Shown: positions 36,141 to 46,861 of the stretch, in pieces
Numbering within the stretch: position 1 is the stretch's first letter
How the letters are laid out: every line of letters begins with the position of its first letter
Translations under genes and position numbers: made by a program
Source of the DNA: Kappaphycus alvarezii
Lineage: Eukaryota > Rhodophyta > Florideophyceae > Gigartinales > Solieriaceae
Assembly (NCBI GenBank): GCA_002205965.3
Contig: NADL03000172.1
Span: 1-64,000 of the forward strand
Direction: 5' to 3'
Length of the DNA stretch: 64,000 nt
The notes under the pieces: model-generated
What the model saw: only the letters and a program-made list of their open reading frames with translations
Told to the model about the DNA's origin: nothing
Databases searched by the model: none

Positions 36141-36819
36141 TCAGTACTGAATGAAGGGTACTACTCGAAATCTATATTCGCAGTACAAAGTGGTGCCAAA
36201 AGAATAAAAACTGCGTTACACTTGCATCAAATATGAATTGAAGGGTTCCTTCTTGAACAAGCCCAAGAGCTGTTTAGTGCCTTTCTGGAAAATAATTCAT
36301 ATCTGTGCTGCATTCTTATCCATGACAATCATTTCTGTTCATTGCGGCATACCAGGTACATTTCCGATACTGAGAGACGTTCTCAGTTAAAGGATGTCAT
36401 TATGCACGTTCTTCCAACTTATCTACAAGCAGATATGGTCGGTTGCTGTACCTTGAAAAATGTTCAGTTCGCAGACTCAGATTCCTCTGCGCGTAGCTCA
36501 GCTATAGAAGGTTAAGTCCCGTAGCTTGAGGTCATGACATGACAGGCTAATCTTAAGCACAAGGCTTTGCTAATTCGCAACCATGCTCCAATATTGACAG
36601 TACTGCACCCGTAATACAATCATGAAACCAATAGGTCAACGACACTATTGAACAAGCAAATTTCTCTTACATAAAAATGGATCGTAGCAAATATTGACGT
36701 CAAAACTAAAGCTGCAGCCTAAATGGGATGTTTCTCGCGGAAAGAAATTCCAGAGAAAGGCATTGATCCAGAATAGTGGACTCCGTAACTTTTAGGGGCA
36801 GTATCACAAGACGAATCGG

Positions 36820-37347
36820 GTGGTTCTGTACAATTCAATACAGACAGACATACATACGACAGCCTCACGCTTATACACGTCTGTCCTTTCGAAAGAGTGC
36901 TGCTCGCTTTTCCGAAACAACAAGCTATTTTCCAGGGCAACGCAGCTCCTTTATCACTGCAAACTTAGAGAGCATGGAACAACATGCCGCTACACACCTA
37001 AAAAGCGTGATTCTCCGTTTTCCTTGCTGGGTCCCTCACTGATAGCGACCTTCTCTTCTGCACTGGCCTTGATCGCACATCCCGTTGGAGCTCCATGGCA
37101 AGTTTCTCTTTTGAATCCAGCGTCTGACACCCGTCCCATTCGTCACAGAGTTAAACAAAGAGATAGTAAATGGCTCGTGATTGACGACGGCGACATTGCA
37201 TTAGCTCGCGTCCAAGGAATAGTTGTCCTCATACTACGGACAAACGAAAATCTGCGTCGGAAAAAAGAGTTTACCTCCTTCAAAAATTCTCCGTTGTTAA
37301 GTAGACGTCTGCTCGCTGTTCATTTGGAATCCATCTTCTGCATCTAA
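36820..37347 (+). CDS. Open frame of unknown function, doubtful
   Basis: About 175 codons are open, but the frame begins at GTG, not ATG, and no domain is recognised. It is moderately basic, with a KWLVIDDGDIALARVQGIVV stretch. It lies about 300 bp from the end of the PPP4R4-like gene and converges on it. It may be chance open sequence or an exon of an unrecognised gene. Confidence 0.18.
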   Translation: MVLYNSIQTDIHTTASRLYTSVLSKECCSLFRNNKLFSRATQLLYHCKLREHGTTCRYTPKKRDSPFSLLGPSLIATFSSALALIAHPVGAPWQVSLLNPASDTRPIRHRVKQRDSKWLVIDDGDIALARVQGIVVLILRTNENLRRKKEFTSFKNSPLLSRRLLAVHLESIFCI

Positions 37348-37635
37348 ACATGTCTCACGGGAAATGAATGCCCGCCTAAGAATAACAAGCACGTGTGTCG
37401 TCGCAGCAGCCGTTCGCCCAACCCAAACAGATTTTGTAGTGAACAAGTTATGCAGCCCAGATGAGGGAGTCCTTTCTAACCACGTCCCAAGCCCCTATGC
37501 GAAACATCTTCGGAACACTGATCCTAAGTATACGGGATTACAGTATTTCCAGAGCAAATAATATTCCAGGGAGAGAATACAAAGACCATTGTTAGAAACC
37601 CAGTAAGAAAGACATACCACAATAACAAATTCCTG

Positions 37636-40315
37636 TCAATTCGGAGCTGCTATGCAGTCCCGAACTCTGAGCATATCAAATTCATCGAGAAAGCAAGGTA
37701 CGCCGAAACCACAAACGGAACTTACCTTTTTCCTTTGCGGTCTGTGGCGATCTCCAGACTTGTCTCGCTTATCTTTTGACCTGCTCTCTGCATTTGCCTT
37801 GCTCGTGCCGTTTTGCTCATCAGAGCGGGGCTTTTCTTCGCGGCTAGAAAGATTAGGGGCTCCAGCAGCGAGGTGGTTCCCAGCTGCAACTGCCTCGTTC
37901 GATGTGCCACCTGCGGCACCCAATGCACTGTAAGTTACAACGGTCTGTTTAGCACCTGACGCTCCATCTGTGTTGTTCGTAAACGACGCATTTCGGCGGA
38001 TGGGACCTTTGAATTCGGGGTTGCGGCTGTTATCACCATCAGCACCGCTCTCCTTACTCTGGTTATTTGCTTTCCTCTTCTGACGCTGAATGAAGAACTT
38101 TCTTTCCGCTGCCTCCTTCTTCGCATTTTCCGCTTGTTGGGTTGGTGTCTTTGGAGCCATTTTGGCGATTTTGTCTCGTACCACCCTCGCTCCTCCCGTA
38201 TTTCTTGGTCGTCATCGTTCACTAGAGACTCTAATGCAGCCCTGAACGTTGATTTTGTTCCACAAAGCAACAGCTACATCGGGCATTAACCTCGTTAGAC
38301 GAAGACGAACATTTGCCACAGGATCTCTTGATAAAGATAACAGCTCAGATGCAAACAAATGTGTAAACAACCTGTGACTCAATATCCGCAGTGCCACCGT
38401 GCTCCCGTCGATATACGCTAGACGGGTCCAGTACACTTTTCCGCGGGCCCATTCCGATCGGAAATGTTTCAGAATGTGATCCCTTCTCCTCACATCTGGA
38501 ATGTACCGAACAACCGAAATAAGAGCTGATATGGACGCTCGACGGACAAGGTACGTCGATTCTCTTGCCATCTGAAAGAGAAGTGGCGCAACGTGCTCAC
38601 ACAGCATATCTTGTGGGATTCGACTAGCGCATTGATCAATCTGCTTTGCAAGCAACTCCTGCGTTCTCCACGAGTCATGGGCCATAGTCTCAAGCGACTG
38701 AAAGATCGGAGCAAGCTCTCGGGCTGGGGAGTCCTTGGCGTTTGGGCTCACTTGCGGAGAGCCGCTTGGTCCTCCCGATAGCAGCGTGAGAAGTTCAGCA
38801 AAGTGTGCAAGGGAGTTCATGCGAACTTGAGGATTTTGATCGGTCATTAAGTTAGCAATCGAGGTCAAAATTTCATCCCGAAGATCTCCGTTTCCTAGAA
38901 CGCGTGCTGTTTCATGAATCGGCCGCCAGTGTAGCGCGGGTCTCGACATCAGTATCAGCAGAGAGGGCATGAACAACACCGCGAATTTTCTCCGGTCTCC
39001 TTGCACCACACACAAGTGCGACGGCAGGGACGTTAAATGCACACCAATGGCGAACAGTAGGACCATTGCACGTTACCATCCGACGCAGAGCATTCAGAGC
39101 AGTGTTCCAAGTCTCCTCGTTCGCAAACAAGGATGCACAGCGCACAGGAAATATCCGTAAACCTCGGAAAATATCTCGAGCATCAGGTACGTGTCATCAT
39201 CAACTGTCCGCAGGTCCGAGGATGCTACCGTGCTTGCGTTTGTGCACTCGCGCAAAAAAGTAGGAAGCAACATAGTCTGGAAACTAGGAGATGTCTCCGA
39301 CTCATTCTTATGCGCTTCTGCAGATCTCGCAACAGCGCGCATGGCAGCAGCTTCACACGAGCGTTGTCATCAGCCATTAATGAATGCAATTTTGGCCACA
39401 ATTGCTTCTCCGATATCCGCAGTGGCAACTTTGAGCCAACCGACGCTAACGATTGAGCAATCATAGCCCGTACGGACGGATCCTGGTCATCGCAAAGACG
39501 CATCGCTTGACCCAGAAACTGATCCTCCAGCTCTTTTGCTGTGAGGGCATCATTCAGAGACCCAATAATCCTGGCGGCCAGGCGCCTCGACTCGACGGTT
39601 GCGCTCGATGCCCTGTCCACAGTAGCAGGTACCACAAGTTGCAAGACATCCTCACGCTGAACCTGCGGCAGCATCATAGATAGAATCTCCCCCCACGCAT
39701 CAAAGACATCACCACTCTCACTCATCTGAATAATCCGCAAAGCAGCAATTACAATACGCTTTGCGACCGCCTCAGGAATGCGCATGTTGACGACAAAATA
39801 CAAAGCCTCTGCGGCTGCCATCTGGACTTCCTCCTTCCATCGAACTGCATCGCGGCATATCTCGGGTACCATAAGTGTGAGCGTATCATCCGGACAATGT
39901 TCTAAAAACTGTGGAAATTGAAACAAGACAGCCAAGCGCTCCAAGTCAGAGCCATCCAACAATACAAGGGTAGCATTAGCCACACTGGTCAATACGTCAT
40001 CATTCAAGACGACAAATTCGACACCTGCACCATCAGGATCATAGGTGGCATTTGCCTTTTTGCCTTCCTCGGATTCCGGATTAAGACTGTCGGGATCAGT
40101 GACTGAGGAAGCGACTAGGGCGGGTTCGTTATCCGGGTCGGAGGATTGGGCGGATAGCAGATTGGAATAGGAATGAGAAGGCGTCGTTTGTGGGGTTAAA
40201 GATGGCACGGAAGATTGGGATGATTCGGAAGTGGACAGAGCCAGGGCATCATCCACGGAGGTGCCGAGAGAAGTGGAGTTGGAAGGCAGCGGAACGGACG
40301 AGCTTCTGCCGCCAT
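37636..40315 (-). CDS. PPP4R4: PPP4R4-like HEAT-repeat regulatory subunit of protein phosphatase 4
   Basis: HEAT-repeat scaffold of about 850 residues (human PPP4R4 is of similar length), a cytosolic partner of the PP4 catalytic subunit. Matching blocks occur along the whole length: an F-FLEHCPDDTL segment, AWGEILSMMLPQV, VRHWCAFNVPAVAL, MTDQNPQVRMNSLAHF, ARGKVYWTRLAYIDG and LSRDPVANVRLRL. The C-tail (38184-37636) is Lys/Ser-rich, as in the family. Six consecutive frames must be joined, with breaks near 39345, 39150, 38925, 38265 and 38182. No stop interrupts the conserved blocks, so single-base errors or mutations are likely. The ATG at 40315-40313 is the best start but needs one more frame change; the continuous frame begins at a GTG (40256). 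Confidence 0.82.
37667..37725 (-). other. Possible 59-bp intron near the PPP4R4 3' end
   Basis: On the minus strand the sequence after the AAAAAG codon reads GTAAGTTCCG and ends ATGCTCAG, a good donor and acceptor. Removing it would replace the last residues of the frame and shift the stop to about 37600. There is no homology to prove it. Confidence 0.3.
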
Positions 40316-40940
40316 GCGAGGGGGAGAAGGGAAGAAAAAAAGGGGAAGGGTAAGGAGGGGGTCCTCGTCAGTAGAAGTATGACGTCGGGGAAGTTAAAAA
40401 GAAGAAGAAAAATGCGGTGACGCCGTTGCAGGTGGGATGGGGAACGTTCCAACAAACGGGAGAGGTTAGGAACAGAGGGACGCAAAGAATTGAAGTGCAA
40501 AAGCGGAAGTTATCGGCAAATCGCCGATAAGTTTGGGATAAACGAAGGGCAAGAGTGACAGGGTGATGCAAACCACGCAAGATCACGTATTGCTCGCAAG
40601 AAACAACGTCCGTCCTCCCGCAGACGGCACGGAGACAAGCTGAATCGGAGCACCAATGAAGCGAGGATTTGCACGGAAGGAGCACGAAAAATGTGGCAAG
40701 ATGAGAGGGCGAGGTATACGAGATATGGATTGATTGCAGCAAAATCACGGAGAAATGAGACGTTGGCTTTGGGTATGGTACGGCGGGAAAACCAAGAGTG
40801 GCACCTGAAGAGTTGGGATGGGGGGCACTTGGAGCGAAAGGGACGCCAGAGTTCAGAAGAGGAGGAGGGGAGGAATAGGGGCGGGGACACTTGAAGCGAA
40901 AGTGTCAAAACGTGCAGAAAGATGGGTCGTACCGGAATGA
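40316..40940 (-). promoter_or_regulatory. PPP4R4 upstream region, strand-asymmetric
   Basis: The 600 bp before the gene are strongly purine-rich on the plus strand, i.e. pyrimidine-rich on the coding strand (for example 40320-40360 and 40850-40880). This is compatible with a promoter/5' leader, but I see no clear TATA or initiator motif. A 132-codon minus-strand frame here (40510-40908) is Ser/Cys/Pro/Leu-rich and not credible as a gene. Confidence 0.3.
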
Positions 40941-41125
40941 AAGAGAAAGTGTGTCAAAGCCGCAAAATGAACGTTGTTTGCGCGGGTTCGCTTGCAAAAA
41001 GCTGGTGGGCATGGCGCCCTGCAACAGGTTGATTATTGAACGTAGCACTACATAGCACACGTTGAAATTTTCCAATACAATTAAACAAATTATTAGATTT
41101 AAGCTTACATGGCCGTTTAACGAGG

Positions 41126-41153
41126 CAAAAGAAAAAGAAAAAGAAAAAAAGGG
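41126..41153. repeat. A-rich microsatellite (GAAAAA)n
   Basis: The run 'aaaagaaaaagaaaaagaaa' with an A-rich tail lies in the intergenic space right of the PPP4R4-like gene. Confidence 0.8.
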
Positions 41154-41614
41154 AATGTAGCTTGTTAACGCGGTACACGTATGTGATTCAATGTGACTTA
41201 GCTGTAAGGTGGGTCAAAACGGTCAGGAATTGATATGAAAATACCTACAGATCGATGAATCAAATTCTTTTTCCTGCACATCTGTCCAGCCACGTCGACG
41301 CACTGTAAGCATGCGTTTCCTGTGAATAGCAGATCGAGCTTGTGCAATTGGTAACGCTATTTTATGTTACAGAACCTGCGCAGTACAGAATTGGAAAACA
41401 ACTGTAAACCGTTCAATACTGTACCTCGTGAGAGAAGTAAATTATGTAGTACAGTATAATCTTTTTCTTTATTGTTGACAAAAATTAACCCAAAAAACAA
41501 AGTGCCGATTCATTTCGAAAAGCAATTACTTAAAACCATTTGATAATCGCCATTGTATTTGCAAAATTATGGCGGAAGTACCTTTGGCTTCAGTAATAGG
41601 GGTATTAAGAACAG

Positions 41615-41712
41615 CAATGTCCAGTACTGTACAGTACAGTACTGGTACGGGGTGTACAGTACAGTAAGGGAAGTCATCCTGAAAAAAAAAGATGAGTACT
41701 GTACTGTAAACC
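41615..41712. repeat. Cluster of GTACAGTAC-type palindromes
   Basis: Overlapping AGTACTGTACAGTACAGTAC, GTACAGTACAGTA and AGTACTGTACTGTA words lie within 100 bp. The same word recurs across the window (28680-28720, 28800-28822, 43080-43100, 46645-46660). The origin is unknown. Confidence 0.7.
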
Positions 41713-41720
41713 TTGATTTT

Positions 41721-42731
41721 CTATGACCGTTTTTTGTCTCTAGGGCCATTAGAAAGAAGTCTAATGCGTTCAGTCGTACTCAGGTTCTGAAGATTTTCCC
41801 CTTTCTCGCCCGCAGTATTTCTGAACGGAAAAGGCCAAAGTCCAGAGTCCAGGATCTCGTTGACTTCCTCGTGCAATTCTTCTGAACTGCGGGGAATTGC
41901 ACACTCCACTCCACGTGGCTTTCCTGTTGTATCTCAAAAGAGAACTTTTACAATTATATAGGGTTGGAAAGAATAAAAACACTCGAGGTCTTTTGGGAAA
42001 TGGGAAAGGCTTGGTCGATACTAAAGTCCAGATTGTTCTTGAGCTTGATCTCATTTGAATCCAAACGCTGAATGATGTCACTATTTTCAAAGGCAACCAG
42101 CCAATAAGAAAACATTTCCTGATGACCTCCGCGATCCTCACCTTTTCCTTTCAAGTACAGGAGCCAACTGTGCATCCCCGTCAAAACATCGAGATCTTTC
42201 AACAATTCCGCGCTCGAGGCTCCCATGCCGCGGTCACCACATTGGTATGGCTCTGCCACACCGCCTTATTAGCTGACGTACATTGTTCAGTAAATCATTT
42301 CAGACTATGCATTGAGAGCCGAAATGTTACTCTGACAAACCCGAGCTTACTTCATAAATGGCAGAAACGAGTTTCGAGTACAGTATTCCTTCTCCGTTTA
42401 CCCCATTTCTGTAGAATCTCGAAGTTGCGGCTATTTTTGGCTACCCGCACATATCCTGTTAATTTCAAATACTGTATTGTATTCATTTGCAACATAACAC
42501 ACCCGCTTTGCCCGCCACAGTAACTTTACTTCATCCGCGGCTCGTCGCTGTTTTCCGGCAATCCTCCAACAGTATTTTTACAATGAAGTACAGTACATTA
42601 CCGCATAGTACAGTTTTGCACATAAAGTTTTTCAAATTGTTGTCTCCTTGAGAAACAATGTCCAGCATATTGTAATAATCTCCTTGATCGCAACCAGGCA
42701 GATGGAGGTCTCTCAGCACCGACCCAGCCAA
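41721..42731 (-). CDS. Possible host gene, exons unassigned
   Basis: Three minus-strand stretches look protein-coding but match no family I recognise: 42731-42531 (starting MAGSVLRDLHLPGCDQGDYY), 42259-41954 (with LLKDLDVLTGMHSWLLYLKG and FENSDIIQRLDSNEIKLKNN) and 41909-41721 (with ELHEEVNEILDSGLWPF, ending at TAG 41721-41723). They lie in different frames, so introns or indels would be needed to join them. The acidic/hydrophobic periodicity suggests helical proteins. A TE fragment cannot be excluded. Confidence 0.3.
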
Positions 42732-42739
42732 ACGGCGGA

Positions 42740-43680
42740 AAAGGGAACACTATTCGATACTATGTAGTTGGTGACGGTATTGATCTTCTACCTTTCGCCA
42801 TTGACATCTGCGGTCAGATTGGATCAACCGGATTTCAGGCTCTTCATGATCCTCGCTACATTTGCAGCTGCGCATCGAGAGAATCACCCCCGCTCTGAAT
42901 TCGGAATCTCAAGACACGTGTCTCGGCGTTTGTTCTACAATACATGGCGGTTATCCAGAATCACCGAAAACTCCGCACATGCCCCACCACCTGCAACTCG
43001 AAACGGGGCTCATGCGTGTTATCCTCCTCAACTCAGTGGAAAGTCTCGTTATCTCCCTTTTCTGCAGATACGGCTATGCGCATGTACTGTACGTAGCTGT
43101 ATTTTGTAATCTGTGCCGTACAGAGATTTTCTTCGTTCTGCCTGTGGACATTTTGTCAAAAGCCAGGGAATCATGTCAATGTATCACTGGCTCTATATCG
43201 CCTCAGTCCAAAACTGATGTCAATACTGTCGCGCGACACCCAGTGATTATTTTACTGTAAGTACGGTATTTCGTGTCCTCACTATACGTCTGTAACCTTT
43301 GCACCACTGGCACAATGTTCGATTCTGTGGGATCCCCATCTGAAGCATCATCCGAGGTCATCGGTGAGCACCCATAACCATCGCGAAGCGCAGCGGTAAT
43401 TGCCCTGGGAGACTGAAATGTCGCCTGTACCAGAAACTACAGTAAGCTACGCAACTTGGTCCACATGTGCCGCTTAGATAATTTTCCGCGCCCACAACCG
43501 CGGGGTTTTCCTCCCAATAACCTCCTCTAGTGTGTCCTCATGACCCTGCACGTTGCACGTATTGCACATAACCTTAGCCGAAGTAAAAGTAACACTCGCA
43601 TTAAACCATCTGCATGAACACGTCAAGTTCATTCATGTTTACGACGTAGCCAATAATTGAAGAGTCTTGGGACCACAGAC
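42740..43680. other. No supportable gene
   Basis: Overlapping plus-strand frames (42768-43109 and 42862-43260) are open, but neither shows a recognisable domain, and they overlap each other in different frames. Possible unrecognised exons or chance open frames. Confidence 0.4.
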
Positions 43681-43689
43681 TACCTCAAT

Positions 43690-44640
43690 TGTCATCAGGA
43701 AAACTGAGCAAAACACAACTCATTAACCCCAGTAACACGTTCACGGAAAATTAAGTAAACCACCTAATTCACCTTAACGTTCCAAGGGTGACGTGAAGGC
43801 GCGAGAGTGGGGTTATCACGGCCATGGAGAAGGACATAGACCTGCCTATGATGGAACTATACGCAACCGAGCGATTGTGGGTTCCGCTTTCAGCACGGAC
43901 CGGTAGGACGTTCAACCCCTGCGACTTTACACTCAACCTCCGTTATCAGGAAAATTGAGTAAACCGCATTAACACAACCCCTTTTTTCAAAACTTCCCTA
44001 CTATCAGTGTCCTCGTCCCCACGTCCGACCTTGATACACGATTACGGAGAGGAAGGCGAAGGCGAAGGAGATTGACATGACTTGGACATCCCGGAGGATC
44101 CCACAACGCCTTTCGCTTACTCTTGCTCCCTAAAGAAACAGCATATAGTGAACTACCCCGTGGTACCGAACACCGCGCGCCAGTCACCTAATGGCGGGAA
44201 GCTCCAATCCTCTACCTTGGTGGAAGCCGCCGAATTCCAAAAAAACACCAGGCGTATATAGGCAGACGTCACGGCGCGAAAGTAAGTGCGGTTATTACGG
44301 CCACAGAGAAGGACACTAACTTGCCTGGATGGGACCATACGGCACGGAGCGTTCGAGGGTGCCTGCTCGTTGGACAGACTGGTCTGATTTCAACTCTTTA
44401 GAAGGCGACGACGTCGGTGAGTGCGTTGCCGATCTGGAGGATTTAGAAATTGGTGGGGAGGAGGATGAGTAGGTGGTGGGCATATCTCATGATATGCTCA
44501 AAGCATTTTGCTTGATACACACAACCTTCGATATCAGGAAACTCAAAATATAGGCCTCGTCTGCGCTATTGCTTTCATCAGGAAATTTCAGTAAACTTCC
44601 CCATTTAACCCAATTAACCAGCTGGGAGTATCAACGTCAG
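43690..44640. repeat. Repeat cluster related to 35.2-36.1 kb, upstream of LINE RT
   Basis: Contains units of the 'atcaggaaaattgagtaaac' family near 43693, 43740, 43946 and 44575, with an 'aggcctcgtctgcg' leader at 44553. It also holds a diverged duplication: 43795-43905 and 44268-44370 share 'ggttat-acggcca', 'gagaaggaca' and 'cttgcctg'-like words in order, about 470 bp apart. It abuts the RT remains that start near 44570. Confidence 0.75.
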
Positions 44641-46521
44641 GAGGATCTGAGGCAGTTTTCTACTTTTATACGGCGACTTTACGAGGATGGCGCAATCGCG
44701 GAGTATGCACTGTTAACCGTTGACCTTCAACCGCTTTCAACTTGGTCTGCCGCAGTGCGTTTTTGACTGAGGTCGAGCAAAAGATTCCGGAGCTCTTCCC
44801 TTAGTCCATTACACGTACGCTGTAAACTCGGGTCATCTGTGGTGTAGGGATGATGTAACGGAGCGTGGTAGGCGTGCAGCAGGGCGATCCGCTGGGCGCA
44901 CTTTATTCTCTCTTGTGCTGCAAAAAGTGATGCGGACACTCAAAACCCGCCTGGAAAATGTGGGCGACATCACAAACAGGCCTTCTCTACTCCTTCAGCT
45001 GTGGTACTTGGGCGATGGCTATATTGTTGGCACCATGAAGCCATTGAACGACACTAGTTGCTCTCGTCCCCGGAGGTGCGCTCTTCGGGTTTACACCTGT
45101 GCATGGATAAGTGTGCCGTCTGGTGGCCAACCGCCCCCACCTGTTCAGCAGTCCCTCCCATGAGCTTCGCCAGAACTATGACGACGGGTCAAAGTGCTCC
45201 GCGCCCCATCGGGTCGGACCTATTCATGGAGCGCGAGATCTCAGAGCGCGTCACTTCGTTATAGCCCTCCTCAAATCCTGTTAACCCTGGAAGATACTCA
45301 TGTGGCTCTCCACCTTCTGCGGACCTGCTTTGGTGTTGTCGGATCAACTACCTCTTACGTGTAGTTCCCCCTCATTCCACTCATAATGGGAGCTACGCAA
45401 TTCGACACCGCTGCTGAAGACACGCTGCTGGGGTTGATGGGCGGGGTTCTGGACGAAGACACATTTTCGGGAATTGCAACTTCCTATGGCGCCCTTTGGG
45501 CTCCGCATGCCAACATGTGGCATCGGGCTCCGCTCCGCTAAGCTCACTGCGGCGGCTGCCTTCCTTTCCTCCGTATCCCTCACGCGTGCCTGTGGTCTAC
45601 CCTTCTTCCTGTGCTACCGAACACTGCTCTCCAATCTTACGCATCCGCAGTTCGGGCACAAGATGAGTGGAAGACACAAGTGGCACCCGAGCAGGTTGTC
45701 CAGTTCACGGCTATCGACTCAAGGCAGCGGTTTGGGCAAGGGCAACTAGCTTGCCCAGTTGACGAAAAGGCTTTGACGCCATGCAAAGGGGGATGAAAGG
45801 ACCGTGGCATACCGAGCCTCGTTATCAGTGGATGGTTGCAAGGACTGTCTTTCATGCCAACCGGCCCAGGCTTGGGTACCTACATCTCGGACCGCAATTA
45901 CAAGACTTGGCTGCAGTTCTATTGCAGGCACCATTGCTTCCCCCGCTTCAAAATGCCACAAGGGGGATGCACGACACTTATGGATCAGTACGGTGACCAC
46001 GCGCTGTGCCGTGCTTACGGATCTAACGGCGCGGTGGCGGCCATGACTCGCAAACACGGCTGTTTGCCACAGACCTCTCCAAAGCCGACCGACACCCTTT
46101 CCTCGAGCCCCCACAACGCGGCCATGCAGTTCGCTCGTACATCAAGGCGCTTGGAGAGAACGGGTGCACGGACTATTACGACGTAACCGTCATCTATCCC
46201 TTGACCCTCCTCTGCGTCCCCTCCCTGGCGCGATGCCCACTAAAGTCCCTTAACCATGCTCGCCTTGGCAAGGACACTCGCTTTGCCGAATTGATACGTT
46301 CAAAGGGTCCTGGGTATCGCTTCACTGCGCTTCCACTCTCCACGTCGCGGGGCTTGCACCCGAATGCTCGGTACTTAGCCAACCGGGTTGCGACTGGCAT
46401 TGCCGCACGTGCAGCTGTTCCGATTGCTGAGCCTCGGCAATCACTGTTCGAACGTTACGTGGCGAGACTCGTCCAGATTAACACCAGTTGTCTTCTGGAA
46501 GGAGTTTTGGGCGAATCTTAA
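44570..46521 (+). pseudogene. LINE-type reverse transcriptase and C-terminal domain
   Basis: Frameshifted coding remains of a non-LTR-type RT. An AFLTEVEQKIPELFP segment (about 44755-44800) precedes the catalytic block GVQQGDPLGAL (44871-44903). WYLGDGYIVG (45002-45031) stands at the YLDD box with Gly for the first Asp. A Cys/His segment with MDQYGDHALC (about 45980-46015) matches the C-x2-C-DxxGDHA-C motif of this RT class. The C-terminal block DVTVIYP to LLEGVLGES ends at TAA 46519-46521. The N-terminal part (endonuclease, early RT) is missing or eroded, and at least four frame changes are needed. Two other copies of the C-terminal region exist in the window. Confidence 0.75.
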
Positions 46522-46529
46522 TGACAGCA

Positions 46530-46861
46530 AGTTGCTTTCAGAGAACCTCCGTCTTCTGGATACCCAGTCGCAACGCAATGTAGTTCTCGTCTCTTTAACC
46601 ATTAACCCTCGTATTCGTAATCTCAACCTTAACCTCACCTCCAGTACAGTACTGTATCAGCCCTCCCTTAAAAACGGGTCAAAATTTGAATTTTAACCGA
46701 AAAATCACTTAAATTTTAATATTTTCACATAAAATCTTACCCACTCACTCTTCCCGCCATCACAAGGCACCTAAGCATTAGTACGAATATCAGCTATCTG
46801 CTAGATACACAGCCGCCCACATCTTTCAAATACTAAAGCACCCAACCATTTCCCCCGCAAG
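46530..46861. other. LINE 3' flank / intergenic
   Basis: Non-coding sequence between the LINE-type ORF and the Copia-3 5' LTR. It contains a CCAGTACAGTACTG palindrome (about 46642). No poly-A tail is visible after the LINE ORF. Confidence 0.4.

Noticed and set aside
36489..36560. tRNA-like A box (GCGCGTAGCTCAGC)
   Set aside because: A B-box-like word follows only about 20 bases later and no cloverleaf or acceptor stem can be drawn, so it is not a tRNA gene.
40510..40908. 132-codon frame upstream of the PPP4R4-like gene
   Set aside because: Composition follows the pyrimidine-rich strand; no domain; more likely 5' leader or promoter.
42862..43260. 132-codon plus-strand frame
   Set aside because: Overlaps another open frame of similar length, no motif, and no reason to prefer it.
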